Notes: generated by a model not told the origin, from the letters alone. DNA of 64,000 nt from Cristatella mucedo (GCA_009760855.2 WPIO01000002.1:2331001-2395000), one strand, 5' to 3'; shown: positions 1 through 12,508, numbered from the stretch's first letter. Made by a program: numbers and translations.

Positions 1-1018
1 GGAGATAGCAAAAACTGTGGTGATGGCATACAAAGCTAGCAGTCCACCAGACGGCTGTAGGTCACTTCTGGTAGGGTCTTCTGCAAAGCAAAGACCAAAC
101 GAAACTACTTGGAGAATGCCTCAAGGAAGAAAACGCTCATCTCTTCTCTTTTTTGGGTAAAAAAGTCCTGCTTAGTTTCGCATGCAGTTTACGTCTTAAT
201 GAATACAAAAATTGCCCAGCCATAACGGTATTCTGTAAAACAAAATCTCAGGGAACCGCTGAAGGAAAGGAAAAAAGGACTCTTCCCAATTTTAGCACAC
301 AGCCTACAGCGAACGGCAATACATAGGACGCTTAAGGTCATTCTAAGCCTAAGATGCCAGAAGCCTAAGATGCCAAGACAGTACGTGAGCTGTCAAAAGT
401 CAGCGTGCAAAGGCACAACATTAGGATATGCGTAGTTAACAGATGAGACAGACGTTTTGTACAAGCAGAATGAATATTTAATAATGGGTACAGTAAGCTG
501 TCCTAAGCGTCAGATCTTCATCATGGCGTCACAGTTGCATAGACGAAAGTGAAATCAAACTTACTTCTGTCTAGTTTATAGAAGTAGCCCATACCCATGA
601 AAACGTACGGAGAAACTCAAACTTTGCTGTAGTAGAAGTGCCTGAGGCTTCGCTGACCTAGAAAGTGAGCCTTTTCGCGGAGGGCTATATCGCAAATCTT
701 TCTTAACGTAGCAACCTGAACATTTTTAGGAAGGAAAATAAAAAAGATTTGACATTGTTGAGTTAAAGAAAAATTATGGTTTAGTCCTGGCAGTGCAACT
801 CTGTTTCTTCGTTATTTGTTTTTCTCTATGAAGTCAGCAATGGCCACGCATTAGTTGCCCTCTCCGGATCCATTGCTGTCACAGTTTGGTACCTTCTAAC
901 GTTTTGGTAAATTCTCACTTAGGCCTTTTTTCAATGAGATATAATTATCATCTCGGTGCGTGGATTTTCCGTTCGAATTTATATGTATTAAGGTTAAAGG
1001 CTAGCTAATTCGTTAGCC
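1..1018. other. Non-coding stretch, nothing recognised
   Basis: No open reading frame of note, no recognised repeat family and no RNA gene is visible. A short direct duplication of the 11-base word cctaagatgcc occurs near 348-375. The stretch is most simply intergenic or intronic DNA. Confidence 0.4.
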
Positions 1019-1153
1019 CTATTTCTTTAGCGGCAGAAGAGCCTCGACGGATACCACAACCGCTTGCAGTGGGCATTATAGGATCGCCCACTGCAGGACT
1101 CAAACCAACGACCGGGTCGTGAAGAGCGAGCACCTTACCATTCGCTAAGACCC
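1019..1153 (-). mobile_element. tRNA-derived SINE, family 1, copy 1
   Basis: Read on the minus strand, this copy has a tRNA-like head with an A-box-like stretch (gaatggtaaggtgctcgct), a B-box-like word (ggtttgagtcc), the family words ctgcagtgggcgat and ccactgcaagcggttgtggta, and an end resembling cttctgccgctaaag. Four other copies in the window share this layout (8.7, 19.6, 27.5 and 40.0 kb). The family has no coding capacity and would depend on a LINE for transposition. This copy is diverged at several CpG-type positions, so it is old. Confidence 0.75.
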
Positions 1154-1982
1154 AGAATCATTCGAACGGGGTCTGCCTCCATTGGCGAGAGCTAGTCAGC
1201 TAGTCAGCAGCAACTCCTCGCGTGTACGTAGGGACAGAAAAACGTGGATTGAAATGCATTTATTATTTTTTATTACTAATTAATTGATACCAATATTCAA
1301 ATTCACATATAGATTGATTAGCTATAGGATGTTTTCTTTGAAAATCGGCGCATTGCAAACGAGATGCTTTGTAGGCCCATTCTTATTCGAATTAAATCAA
1401 TCGATTGTCTTAGGGGTAATTGCTGAAGGTATGACTGGAATGTCTCTCAAGGTCTCTAGTGGGTTACATAGTTACGACATGTGTCAATAATACAAGTTCT
1501 ATATGGCATAAAAGGGTTGCAAGAAATGCAGAGTACACTATAACGAACATGTAATTCCGCTGCGCCGAGCTTGTTTGGTCGACCTTTCGGTCGAGTACGT
1601 GAGACCTGCCTTGAGTGATTTAAAAGTGCAGCAGTCGTAGGGGCAAAAAAAAGCCTTTTCTGTATGACATCTCTTTATACGGTCTAGCAGAAAAAGAAAA
1701 TTCAATGGCTAATCCTTGAATAGCTATAAAACCTTACACCATTTTAAAGCAACAGGAACAGCTGGGGAAAACGTACGAGGGCTTTAAAAAAGGCTCAATG
1801 CTTAGCTGGATCACCGTAGTAGTTATTTACGTACTCAGGTGCCTCAAAGAAAACTGTTAGGCTTTATATTATTACTCAGTAGTATACTTAGAGATCTACA
1901 GCATAGAAAGAAGAAATAACGCCAGAGGGCTATACTCAGCTTGGGACCATCACACCCGACACCCGACCACGTGCCGACGCCG
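1154..1982. other. Non-coding stretch, nothing recognised
   Basis: Contains a short tandem word (gctagtcagctagtcagc near 1193-1208) and otherwise only short chance reading frames. No gene or repeat family is recognised. Confidence 0.35.
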
Positions 1983-2060
1983 CATATATATATATACATA
2001 TATACATATATATATATATATACATATATACACACACACACACATATACATATATATACA

Positions 2061-2145
<85 letters not shown>
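1983..2145. repeat. Compound TA / CA microsatellite
   Basis: About 160 bases of alternating purine-pyrimidine repeat: mostly TA dinucleotides, interrupted by a short CACACA block near 2032-2045. It ends sharply against the GC-rich segment at 2146. Such tracts are slippage-prone. The apparent tyrosine-isoleucine reading frames across it on both strands are artefacts of the repeat. Confidence 0.97.
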
Positions 2146-2147
<2 letters not shown>

Positions 2148-3330
2148 GCCGCCTAATCACGACGAGCCGGACCGGAGCAGTTGGACCGGACGTTTCGAGC
2201 CGCTCCTCGTCCCGCTTCGCAGCTGTTGCAGCCATTTTGGACAGACTGCAGCCATTTTGGACAGCTTAACGATGCTCGTTTTACCGTTCGTGAAGGATGG
2301 CACTTCGGTTGCATGGTCCAGGTCTGTATCTGCGAAAAGATAGCGAAGGCGTCTTTTTCGCAAATGTAAGCGACTTTTATACCAGCCATACTGCAAGCAA
2401 TTTGTGAAAAAACTCACCAGCAGTCGTGACCCGAGTTCTCACAGGGCACGCTTTTACAGTTTCTGCAGTCTTGCTTTCACCGTCAGCGGCAGCTGAAATG
2501 CACAGAAAGAGAGACGATATACAGATTCTGCAAGCTTAGCTGTCAAAAAGTTGCCAAATAAAAGAGTATAGTTCACAGAAGTAGAAACTGTTGAATAGTT
2601 TGCTACATCTAGACAACCCGGCCAAAAGTTTAAATGCCACCCTACTAACGCGCCTCACCCTGGTGCCTGTTAAGTGTAAGTCTTCCAGGACATTCGTCGT
2701 TAAATGAATATCCGGAAAGAGTACCAAGCAACAGTGGCCATCTCTTAAGTCACAAATGATACCGTCGTCAAACATGAGCTGGTAACAATTTTGTACCCAG
2801 GCTAGGTTCGGTTGGCTGGGACGCGACGGCTGCAATGTGGTAAGGGTCACCGGCTAGGCCGGGGTCTGACCTATGGGTATGGCCGAATGTGCGGTGACGA
2901 GAGGTCACCGGGGATCTTGGGTAAGGGAAGTTGGCAGAGTAAGTCGTGGTGTTGGAGGCTCCCAGTCTCGCCGAGTTATGCACACGGAGGGGTGCAGGCG
3001 TGCTCCGGCGATCCGGCCATGCACATAAGGTGACGAGTGCCCAAGGCCCGAGCGGAGATGGATAGAACGCTCGTTGTAGTGACGTATATTCCGCGTTCCA
3101 CGTGTAGCGTGTTCGCGGCCACCCCCGCGAGTTGGTGTCTTCCGGCGGAAGCTCTCGACTGTGGTAGACGACTCCGACTAGCCAAGCAGTTACTCAGTTA
3201 GCCGGATCTTTTACGGCCTACGCTCGTGCTGCTGGAACAGAGTCGATACAACGAAGGGACTGCAGAAGCCGACTGACCAATTGACACGTTTGTTCGCGCT
3301 GGCTGCGTCGTCTTGCACCCCTATAGTGTA
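2146..3330. other. GC-rich patch of unknown origin
   Basis: This block is clearly richer in G, C and CpG than its surroundings and ends near 3330. It includes a 20-base tandem duplication (cagccattttggacag at about 2229-2264). Moderate reading frames exist on both strands (for example minus 2536-2850, about 104 codons), but none resembles a family I recognise. A retroelement terminal region, a gene-associated CpG-rich segment or an unknown repeat are all possible. Confidence 0.3.
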
Positions 3331-4785
3331 GTTTGTATAGGACCCTCCCCTTAGATTTGTTTAGTTCCCCTGTTGTTGTTGTTGCATGCGATATTTTAAA
3401 GAGGCCTAACCTGACAGCCGCTCATCTTTCAAAACACTTAGGATTCGTCAACTCCACTCAACGACGATGACCGAGGGTTACAGCATATGTAAAGTTTCGA
3501 AATATAGATTAGTTTTTTAAAGGTGCGAAGCAAATGTATTACTGATATTACCGTTGTTATTTGTTTCGTCATGTATACAGCCAGTCAAAAGAAAAGTGTG
3601 CTAGGTTAATTCAAGCAAGCCCAGTAATTTTGCATGCTAGTGTTGCGTGAATTCCCGACGGACTGCAGTCGTCCGTTCTGCCCAAGAATAGGAGGGGATT
3701 GAACTAAATATCCAGGACGTTAAGTAAGTGCAAACTGCAAAGAGTCTAAAGTATGTGCCGTCAAAAGTCAGCCGTGTCCATGAGATTGTAGCAGAACATC
3801 CACTCTCTTCTGCATCGCTCCATAATCTCGGAAGGATGAGCCAGTTCTGGCACTTAAGACAGCAGCTCTTGTTGCAATGTTGATTGCAACCGTGGAAGTT
3901 GTGAAGCAGGTTTATTTTACATCCGACTTAATTCGAATGCAATCGCTTATTACGAATCACTAGAAAGCGAAGGCAAAACACCACGGCGGTATTTAAATTT
4001 GAAAAAATTACATAGTATGCGCCATTATGAGAAATTTTCACATAACAAAGTCGGATGCAACGACACTTATCGTTCATAAAAGACTGCCTACTCCTGAGCT
4101 GCGGCCTGTGCACGCTGCGCACGTGCCGCGTGAGTGCGTACCTTGACAAGCGACTTGCGCGATGAAGCTGGCAACGAGTAGAAGCGAGCGAGTTTGCATT
4201 CACCTCCTCAAATCTGCTCAAATCCTCAATCCTACTCAAATCTGAAATAGCGAATCTCATTGCTGCGAAGCTTCGTCCGCTAATGACCTTAAGTAGTGAG
4301 TGAAGTTTCACAATGAAAATAATGGAAACCAAAACGCCGTTTGGCCTAACTTTGCAGAATTCAAAGTCGGCTTGCAAGACACTTTCTTTGGAAAATCCGC
4401 GTGTGCTTGTTCTGAGGGCCTGGGGAGTGCAATCGATGCGCCCGGAAATCGAGGTGCCTGCCCGCATACTTCTCATTTTAAAAGAAGTAGGAGTTGTGTA
4501 AAAGCATCAATGAAAAAGATGACTAAGAGGTCGAATAATAGCTTCCTGCTGTCTGCGTCGTGCAGATAAAGCCTCATAAAGCTGTTCGAAGCGAAAAAAA
4601 TAAAGCAAACAACCACGAGGCTATGTTGTTGTCGCCACTGAGTCACTGCTGAGTTTGTCTGAATACGCTTGGCCTCTAACTGCAATCTGAAAGGCGACCG
4701 AATGTTTAAATTCAACGCTAGTAGGATTCAAGCAAACGACGTGATTAGCTATGCAAGAGGCAGAATGCGATTAACGGCAGTTCGT
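3331..4785. other. Non-coding stretch
   Basis: No recognised gene or repeat. The longest frame (minus 3928-4476, about 182 codons) has unremarkable composition and no domain signature. It includes low-complexity and hydrophobic patches, so I treat it as a chance frame in moderately GC-rich DNA. Confidence 0.3.
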
Positions 4786-5560
4786 GAACAGAATCGTTTT
4801 TATCGTGATTCGTAGCGCATCCGGTCTCTCTATGACTTCTCCGGCTGCACAGAGGGCGCAGGATGCACGAAATCGCGGGCTTTGCCGCTCTCTCGAGGAG
4901 CCGAGAACCATCAGGCGTGCATCCACGCCTGATGACAGGCAGCAATAGCCGTGGCCGCTTTCATCGTACGTCGGATTCTCGAGGCCTCGAGGGACTTCAT
5001 TGCTTACCATTGCGTTAATTTCGCAGTCCCAATCTCGGGCGGCCGTTCAGCCGCTGACGATACGGTTCGCAATAGGCCCGCTTATTCGGGGCTCGATAAA
5101 CACGACTTCCAATTTGCGTTAGAGGGAAGCGTGCCTCTTGCGCTTTAAATACGGACGCGGTGCGAGCGAACTGTCAAACTTCGAAGTTCACTGACGTCGA
5201 ATTCACCGCGGCTTTTGGTCTGGAGGCTGCCGCAATAGCGACTGACGCACCGGCCGCTGTGCAGGCAAGGTGTGATGCCCGGCCATGCATGGAGCGCTTC
5301 GCGAATGCACACTGCGACGCCGGGAGGCTCAAGACTTGCTCGGGCCGAAAAGCTCTAAGCACCGTGGCACGCTCTACAGATCAGGCTGGGTAGAGGGCTC
5401 TCGGAGTGACACCCGTCGGATAAGCGAACTCTCGAGTTCCTGCGAGCGAGCTTTGGCAGCGACGAGGCTGCAGTGAAGCGGTTCGCGTGCTACGTCGGCA
5501 GGATTATGACTGCATAGACATTCATCAAACTCAGTCCTTGGATTATAACGGGCTCGGAGT
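4786..5560. other. CpG-rich patch, possible regulatory or repeat-derived segment
   Basis: Dense in CpG and GC relative to neighbours, with a TATA-like word (tttaaata, about 5145-5152) inside a GC-rich context. It could be a promoter or CpG-rich segment of an unrecognised gene, or the end of an unknown transposon. No transcript direction or coding domain can be assigned. Several overlapping frames on both strands reflect the scarcity of stop codons in GC-rich DNA. Confidence 0.25.
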
Positions 5561-5756
5561 CGGCTATGAGATAATCTACTGCAGGGCAGCATGATGGACG
5601 AAGCTATGCAATAGATGGCCAGCGCTGCCTCACCAGTTGTGGTGAGTTCCTCTCTGAGCGCCGAGCGAGAGTTGGAGGACGTCCGGTTCGGCATGCCTGT
5701 ATTTCCACCTCGCCGTCGCAAAGGTGTGGCTGCTCTTTGTAGCTGCCGTGTTCCGC

Positions 5757-6262
<506 letters not shown>

Positions 6263-6294
6263 ACCGAACCTACTAGTTGCTAGCTGTAATTCCA

Positions 6295-6385
6295 CGACTC
6301 AGAGCTTTGCCGGTCTTTGTCGCGCGTCCGCCGACACAAGAACCACTACGAGGGCTGTGTTTGCGGCCAAGTCCGTCAGTAAGCT
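6295..6385 (+). repeat. Fragment of the 32.0/38.0-kb repeat family
   Basis: The words agggctgtgtttgcggcc and the preceding tttgtcg...gtccgccgac match the right end of the repeat at 32030-32520 (gcgctgtgtttgcggcc). It is a short 3' fragment in the same orientation, lying just after the LINE tail. Confidence 0.5.
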
Positions 6386-6970
6386 GAAGCAGCTGCACCC
6401 CCTTTCTAATATTTGACGTCAGAAGTGTTGGAAGTGTTAGGAGTGTTGCTGAGGACCCTTGGAAGTCATGCTGTGCTGGTCTTATTGCTTGTGTTTATGT
6501 CATTTGAACATTTTCCTCTAATGATTTCTAGATTGGGCTGGATTGATGAATGCATTCAAGCTGCAGTATTGAGTATCGATTGAAGGCCGAAGTAGCAGTT
6601 TTTTGTCCAGAATTTGGGCTTCTAAAGAAAAATTGCCAAATAATATTATTTGAATTGTGGAGCAGATAAAAACCAATATTAAGAAAATAATGGAATTGCA
6701 GTCTGCCGCTCTTGAGCTAATTCAGAAGTGAAACTCATTCCAGTGATTCATAATGAAGCACTGGCAGCTTATAAGCACATAAGCTGCAGCACTTCACCGA
6801 AGTAGTCTTGCGCGTGTGGCAAACCTGTAGCCAAAGGCTGGTAATACAAAAACAAAAAGGAACAAATACTAAACATTATTTTATGGCTAATCAGCATTCC
6901 ATTGAGAGTAATACTGAGTTCCAACATTATTGAATCACACGCTGAGCGCCCGCTGTTTGCAATAGTTTTT
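6386..6970. other. Non-coding stretch
   Basis: No recognised gene. The right part leads into LINE sequence and may include decayed LINE 5' sequence I cannot delimit. Confidence 0.3.
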
Positions 6971-6974
6971 TGTA

Positions 6975-8540
6975 CGTTTAAGATTTCAGCCCAAAGCTGC
7001 CACAATTATTCTTATTCTTAAGAATTCAGCTTATTTCATTATTGCCAAATGGATCCCACAAATTTTCTTAACTCGCTGAGTCCTCTCAATTTTGAAAAGG
7101 CCTCACCTCTGCTGTTTAGTCCCCACTCCGATCTGTCATCCTTAGTAGATAGCTACAACACGACACTAGCTGACACGCTCGAATAGTTTGCACCTCTGAC
7201 TAAGCGCACTGTGCGCCCTCGCCCAGACGGCCTATAGTTTACCACAGACATTAAATTAGGTCTTCTAAGTGCAAGCTTGAAAAAGCATGAAACAGATCAG
7301 GACTGACTGTCCATAGAACTGCATACGAGGACTACTGTAGGTCTCATCAATCTATCCTAGTAAAGGCCAAGTCTAGCTTCTATACAAAACATTGTTGAAT
7401 AACAGATGCACAATCAAAAAATGCTGATTTTGACGATCAACCATCTCCTCAACCGCACCCAAAATATCTCCTTACCTGATGATCCCTGTGATGATCTAGC
7501 TGATCGTATCTCTTGATTCTTTGTCCAGAAGATAGACAAGATCAGAGAGTCCATCCCTTCGATGGCAGCACCCCCTAGAATGCTGTCCCTCAATTCCTTG
7601 CAGCACCTCAATGTCTACATTCAAGCAGTGCACTGGTGATCTCGTCCTGAAGTTCACATTTCAATCAAAGAAGACAACAAGTCCGTTGGACCCTATTTCC
7701 ACTGTCCTGCTCCTATGTTGCATTGATCTGCTGCTGCCATGCATAACTAACATAATTAACATGTCAGTAGCCTCAGGTCATGTCCCAGCACCTTTCAAAA
7801 AAGCTGTTGTCAGGCCACCACTCAAGTAAGTGACACTAAACCAAGAGAACTTGAGCAACTACCGCCCAGCCTCCCTTCTAACACCCATTCCTATCAAAGA
7901 CACTAAAACGAGTCGTGACAGACCAGCTGAACTCGTATATTAAAACTTCAAAACCTTGCAAGTAAGTTCCAGTCTGACTTTAGAGCTAATCACGCCACAA
8001 AGTAAGCATTTCTTCGGGTGTACAACAACCTACTTAGGAATGTAGACATGGGTAGAGTCTCTCTGCTTGTTTTGCTTGATCTTTCGGCAGCTTTTGATAC
8101 TATCGATCACCAAGTTCTTCTTGAGCACCTCTCATCTCGCCTGGGCATCACTTGCATTGCTCTGAAATGGTCCAGGTTCTCTCAGTGAGAGATTCAAGAG
8201 TATTGATGTGAAGGAACAAAGATAATCCGAGGTTCCTCTCAAATATGGGGTACCTCAGGGCTCCGTGCTAGATCCGGTTCTTTTCATGGTTTACACTCTC
8301 CCTATTACCAATGTGATTGCCAAGCACAATCTACGCTTTCACTTCTATGCGGATGACACTCAGTTGTACCTTTGCTTTGATCCCTCCCAGCCTTCGAGCA
8401 CCTTAAGTTCTCTCAACTCCCTTTCTGCATGTATTGATGACATCCGCACATGGATTGCAGCAAATTTTCTTAAATTAAATGATGATAAAATCAACTTACT
8501 AGTTATGGCAAACAAAGTGTGATTCAGAAAAGTGCTTTTA
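6975..8540 (+). mobile_element. CR1/Rex1-type LINE with decayed reverse transcriptase
   Basis: The most complete LINE copy in the window by protein span. Across three frames it shows a pre-RT linker (FAPLTKRTVRPRPDGL near 7190), RT block words (SLLVLLDLSAAFDTIDHQVL near 8060-8115), and the catalytic box in an open frame at 8265-8522 (FHFYADDTQLYL), followed by DDIRTWIAANFLKLNDDK. YADD is the RT active-site motif. Multiple stops and frameshifts interrupt it, so it is a dead copy. The 5' endonuclease part and the 3' end are missing. Homologous pieces lie at 15070-15460, 41865-42005 and 44330-46000. Confidence 0.85.
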
Positions 8541-8734
8541 TTGGTAGCCCAGCCAAAAGGGAATTACAATAATCAAGCCAAGAGAGAACTAAAGAGCCAG
8601 TTAAATTTTTGGTAAGCCACTATGGAAGACAGCTCCTAATCTAAGATAGGGATCGGACGTCAGATCTCCAGATTACTGCTTGTATCTGAGATATTGGAAG
8701 CTATAGATCAAAGGTATTAAAAGGTATTAAGCAG

Positions 8735-8872
8735 CGTCATTTATAGCGGCAAAAAACCTTCAACGGCTAGCACAGCAACTTGCTGTGGGCAGTAAAGGAT
8801 CGTCCAGTGCAAAACTCGAAACCTACGACCCGGGTCGGAAAGAGTGAGCACCCTTCGGCTAAGATCCAGGGG
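8735..8872 (-). mobile_element. tRNA-derived SINE, family 1, copy 2
   Basis: On the minus strand it shows the family layout: a tRNA-like head with a degenerate B box (aggtttcgagtt), the gcactggacgatcc block, the conserved caagttgctgtgctagccgt block, and the tail side rich in gccgctataaatgac. It lies just beyond the dead LINE. Confidence 0.65.
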
Positions 8873-8949
8873 CAGCAAGTTGTACTGAAATAAGTGATAA
8901 CAGGCCAGGTGAGCTCTAGTATGGAAATTGCAAAAGATGCACCTTAGTT

Positions 8950-9905
8950 CCCGTTAGGACTGAGAGCTAATCTTAGCAGAGTCAGCTAAGTGGTTTGGGC
9001 ATGAGACTGTTTCACTAATGCTGACTTAGATAGAGACGCTCTTGTTGCTTATTAAAGTCTTTTGGCAGCTGTTGACTCCATTGATCATCAATCCCTTACC
9101 GAGCGTCTACCATTTCATAAAATACTCAGCGTCCGAAAAATTGTGGCAGCACCGCCGAAGCTGCAATGGCTCTAAATTCGTTTTGCCATAAGAATGGCTT
9201 TCTACAAAGCCTGGCAAGGTAAGGCTGTGTGCATGCAAGAATATTTACTGATAGCCCAAACACACCTGTGCTGTTGGCATGCATGCATTTATTTCGACAT
9301 CATCCCACTAGAGCGATTCTTACTTGACAATTCCCTGTCTGGCCCAGCATAAAGGCCACAGGCTTCTGCGTTATCTCTTACGATGCAGTAAATGTAGAAT
9401 AGCCTGTGCTTTACATACAAGGTCGGCTACAGATATAGTCCGAATACCCCACATCAGCCACCTGTATATATCTCTCCATGGTTGTTCTATAATGTTCCCA
9501 GTAGATGTTTGGCTGAGTAAGTTAGTGCATAAGCACTAAACGAAGACTTGTCAGAAAGTAATTTGTGAGCACTTCACATTCCTTTGCAAACCACAGACGA
9601 GCTTGCTATATCACTCGAGAATGCCCTGCAGAACGCCACGATTGCCAGCCTTGACATTCAGACGAACATCGTTCACACCAATGCCCATGCCTTCATGAGC
9701 AAGGCAGAGTACTGCACAGTGCTGCATAGTGGCGGATATGGCAAGGCGTGCATATAAGAATGAGTAGATGGCTCGTGAGAACCGCTTCGTAGGCACCAAG
9801 ACCGATGTGCTCCGATAGCGACTCATCGATCTGAAGCATGTGGGAAATATCTGCTCCTATAATCTTTGCAATTTCGTCTTTAGTATTCAGACGAATCGAT
9901 TTCAT
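8950..9905 (+). repeat. Unclassified RT-linked repeat, copy 1
   Basis: Begins with an RT-like remnant (LLAAVDSIDHQSLTERL, with one stop, near 9055-9110). It continues into about 750 bases that match 46060-46830 base by base in patches (for example ctgtctggcc...ggccac, actcgagaatgccctgcagaacgccac, attcagacgaatcg). The shared part conserves one frame over part of its length (copy 1 PCLAQHKGHRLLRYLL; copy 2 TCLASNRGHEILHCLF), which suggests a once-coding element. I do not recognise the downstream product. Both copies are decayed. Confidence 0.55.
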
Positions 9906-10579
9906 TGTTCTAGGAGTCTAAAAGAACGAGAAACCTGTAAGAGTTACGTCGGTTATGGTCGCAAGGTTTGGCGATTTCAGCTAGGCCTCGATCAAAGCGA
10001 GCAGGTCAAGACCACCATCAATAATCGTTGAGTGAATCATGAGAGTTTTTATTGCATATTCAATGAGCATTTTAAGGACAAGCGTTAGGATGGGTCACAG
10101 GGGTAATAGAGGGGCCTGATAATCACTAAGTTCGAGTGATTCAGTAATGCTCTTGAGGGAGATCGCTCAGGGCGACAAGACACAATGCTTCACATACCGA
10201 ACAAGGGGAGCCTTATTCCACCCCGGTAGCTCCGGCTGGGCCATCTTTTGTCTAGATATACCAAAGATACGGACTCTGGCGACAGCGACCGCATCACGCA
10301 AAGCATTTGAATGACGTTAACGAAATGATAATGGGAACGCGTGTTCATGCCGAATGTATGCGCTTTTAGCAGTCGGTGAAAGGAAGGCTGAACTTATATG
10401 CATATTTATAACAGTCGGCGAATGTAAGGCCCACTTCGGCTAGGTGGGCTCAGCTGAAAGCTGAAAGCATCTACACATAAACAGGCAAGTCAAATCTAAA
10501 CACTACGGTCAAACAATAACGAGGTAAGCTTAAAAAAGATTGTATTAATGTATTAGGTAAATATTTAAACACGTATTAG
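9906..10579. other. Non-coding stretch
   Basis: Possible weak continuation of the RT-linked repeat at the left. A small hairpin-like stretch (aggcccacttcggctaggtgggct near 10426-10450) is present. No gene is recognised. Confidence 0.3.
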
Positions 10580-10705
10580 TTAACTATTGGCTTGGAAAAC
10601 CATCATGTGGTGCGTTTGGTCTATGTGGGAAGGCTTGTTTAGACATCGTAACCTACGGAGTTATTAGCCTTGCCTCTACTGCTTTTAAATTAAAATTAAT
10701 ATTTG
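10580..10705 (-). repeat. Third copy of the lectin-gene intron segment
   Basis: Matches the intronic segments at 12815-12950 and 49830-49965 (accatcatgtggtg...tttggtctat, gccttgcctctactg, aaattaaaattaat). In the other two places this segment lies about 305 bases upstream, on the minus strand, of a lectin-like exon. Here no exon remnant is found at the expected position, so only the intron part survives, or the segment is itself a dispersed repeat. Confidence 0.55.
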
Positions 10706-10709
10706 GAGA

Positions 10710-12190
10710 CTGCAGCTTGCTCCAACCAACGCTAAGCTGCAGTACACACTTTCGCCAGGCTTTCACTTCAATGCATATGATACTCGGCTGTACCTTTGCT
10801 TTGATCCCTACCAGCCCTCCAGCGTGTCCAGTTTTCTCAACTCACTTGCTGCATTTAGTTCGTATGCTCCCAAGGCCTGGAACTCCCTCCCGACCTGCGT
10901 CAGAACATCCCCTGACCTGACCACATTTTAAAAGAACCTAAAAATACACCTTTTTAGGACAGCATTTAGTGGGTCCCTGTGACTCGTCCTTCATGTGCTT
11001 ATGTGTGCTGACACTGTGCATGCTGCCACTAACCACATTTGCATGCTGACCCTGTGCATGTCACCCCTAACCATGTTATTCATTTTGTTTGTTTATCAAG
11101 CATGATATTACTCATCATTCAATTGCATTTCCCTTTGCAGCAAATGTAAAGCGCCTAGAGAGAGATTGAGTTCTCTGAGGGGGCTTTATCAAGTGCGTTA
11201 TTATCATTATTATTGTTGATGACATCCGCACATAGATGGCAGAAAATGTTATTAGATTGAGTGATGATAAAACCAACTTAATAGTTATCGGCAAACCAAG
11301 TGTGACTCGGAAATTGCAAGCGCTAATGTTCAAAATTGGCTCTGCCAGCATATCTCTTGTTGAATCTGCACGAAATCTAGGTGTCATGTTCCGAAGTGAC
11401 CTCTCATTAGACGACCACACCAGCTCCACAATCAAGTCAGACAACTTCCAGCTACATAACATTGCTAAAATTTGAGCTTTTTTAGATAGGGATACCAAAT
11501 CAAAGGTGGTCAATGAATCTGTGACCTCTCGTCTTGAATTCTGTAACTCACTGCTTGCTGGTCTATCGGCCTGTGCAAACAGGGGTTTACAGCCGGTGCA
11601 CACCACTTCTCGCCGACCTGCACTGGCTACAAGTCAAGCAACGCATCGACTTCTAAGTTTTGTCACTCACCTTGAGATACCTCGTTCTTTGGCTCCAGCC
11701 TATTTATCAGATTTGCTGCCCCACTAGGCGAAGCATCGTACCACTCGCTTTTAAGGATTTTAATTGTTTACCCGCTTTTCGGAATCCAACAGTCTACCAA
11801 TACCTCGTACAAAGCTCAAATTCTTTGGAGACCGTGCCTTTAGTTTGTATGCGCCCAAAGCCTGGAACTCACCGCCACTTTGCGTCACGACTCCCAACGT
11901 TAACATATTTAAAAAGAATATAAAAAGCCCCTTTTAACCACAGCATTTAATGGGTCCCTGTGATTCGTCCTTTACGAGCTTATGCGTGCAGACGCTGTGC
12001 ATGCTGCCACTAACCATATTTGCATGTTTATCCTGTGCATCTCACTATAACTATGTCATTCTTGTTGTTTATTGAGCATGCTACCAATAACAATTCGATC
12101 GTGTTTTTTTCTTTGCAGCAAATTTAAATCGTCTTGAAAGAGACTGAGTTTTCTAAGTGTGCTTTACCATCTATATTATTATTTTTGTTA
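10710..12190 (+). mobile_element. CR1/Rex1-type LINE interrupted by another LINE copy
   Basis: The left part (10710-10856) encodes an RT stretch ending in YDTRLYLCFDPYQPSS...LNSLAA. The right part resumes at about 11218 with DDIRTWMAENVIRLSDDK, exactly the next residues of the intact family sequence. It runs through the C-terminal region (VTSRLEFCNSLLAGL, SLAPAYLSDLLPH, FGDRAFSLYAPKAWNS) into the 3' UTR and an ATT-rich end near 12170-12190. A different 3' LINE fragment sits between the halves. Several stops are present. Confidence 0.8.
10857..11217 (+). mobile_element. 5'-truncated LINE fragment nested in an older LINE
   Basis: Starts within the protein C-terminus (SSYAPKAWNSLPTCVRTSPD equivalent) and continues through the standard 3' UTR, the hairpin gcgcctagagagagattgag, and a final ATT/TTA tail. 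Its left joint is at the word tgcat, present in both host and insert. Its right joint is directly at the host's ttgatgacatccgc. This is a typical truncated retrotransposition product of about 360 bases. Confidence 0.75.
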
Positions 12191-12274
12191 TTAATAAATT
12201 ATTCAATTGCGTGAATGCATGCTCTAAAACAGAAATATTTCTTAACGTGATATCTATAACTGACGGAAACGTAC

Positions 12275-12508
12275 CTCGAAATGCATACCAGAAAACTCAA
12301 ACCTTGCATGTTTCCAACCTATTGATCGGTCCACGAGGAAGTAGACCAAACTGTCTGCTATGCAGGTTTTTTGTGAACTAGATGGGAACATGGCCCCTGT
12401 ATATCCGCCGCACTCCCACCGCTATGCACGTTCCATCTTGCTGATCAGAAAAGCTCACAGTATCGCTCGATATTAGGAAATACAAGTCCGGTGCATCCAG
12501 ATTGCAAG
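12275..12508 (-). pseudogene. Decayed F-type-lectin-like exon (second half)
   Basis: Aligns without indels to the open exon at 49292-49525. Both are 234 bases, with the same acceptor position (ag before the ct of the first codon) and a good donor (gtacgt here, gtaagt there). Shared peptide words are LYFLIS, TVSF, QDG, IYR, RQF-LLP-GPI and YAFR. In the frame of the open copy there are two stops, one after VPI and one after CKV, and the CEV core of the domain is altered to CK-V. It is therefore a non-functional exon copy with preserved splice geometry. It lies beyond the polyadenylation signal of the main gene, so it belongs to a downstream duplicate, not to that mRNA. Confidence 0.75.

Noticed and set aside
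1844-2269. Tyrosine-isoleucine-rich reading frames on both strands
   Set aside because: They are translations of a TA/CA microsatellite.
2536-2850. 104-codon minus frame in a GC-rich patch
   Set aside because: It looks protein-like in places but matches no family I can name. GC-rich DNA has few stops, so length alone is not evidence.
3928-4476. 182-codon minus-strand frame, the longest in the window
   Set aside because: No domain, no supporting splice or promoter context, and a composition like its non-coding surroundings.
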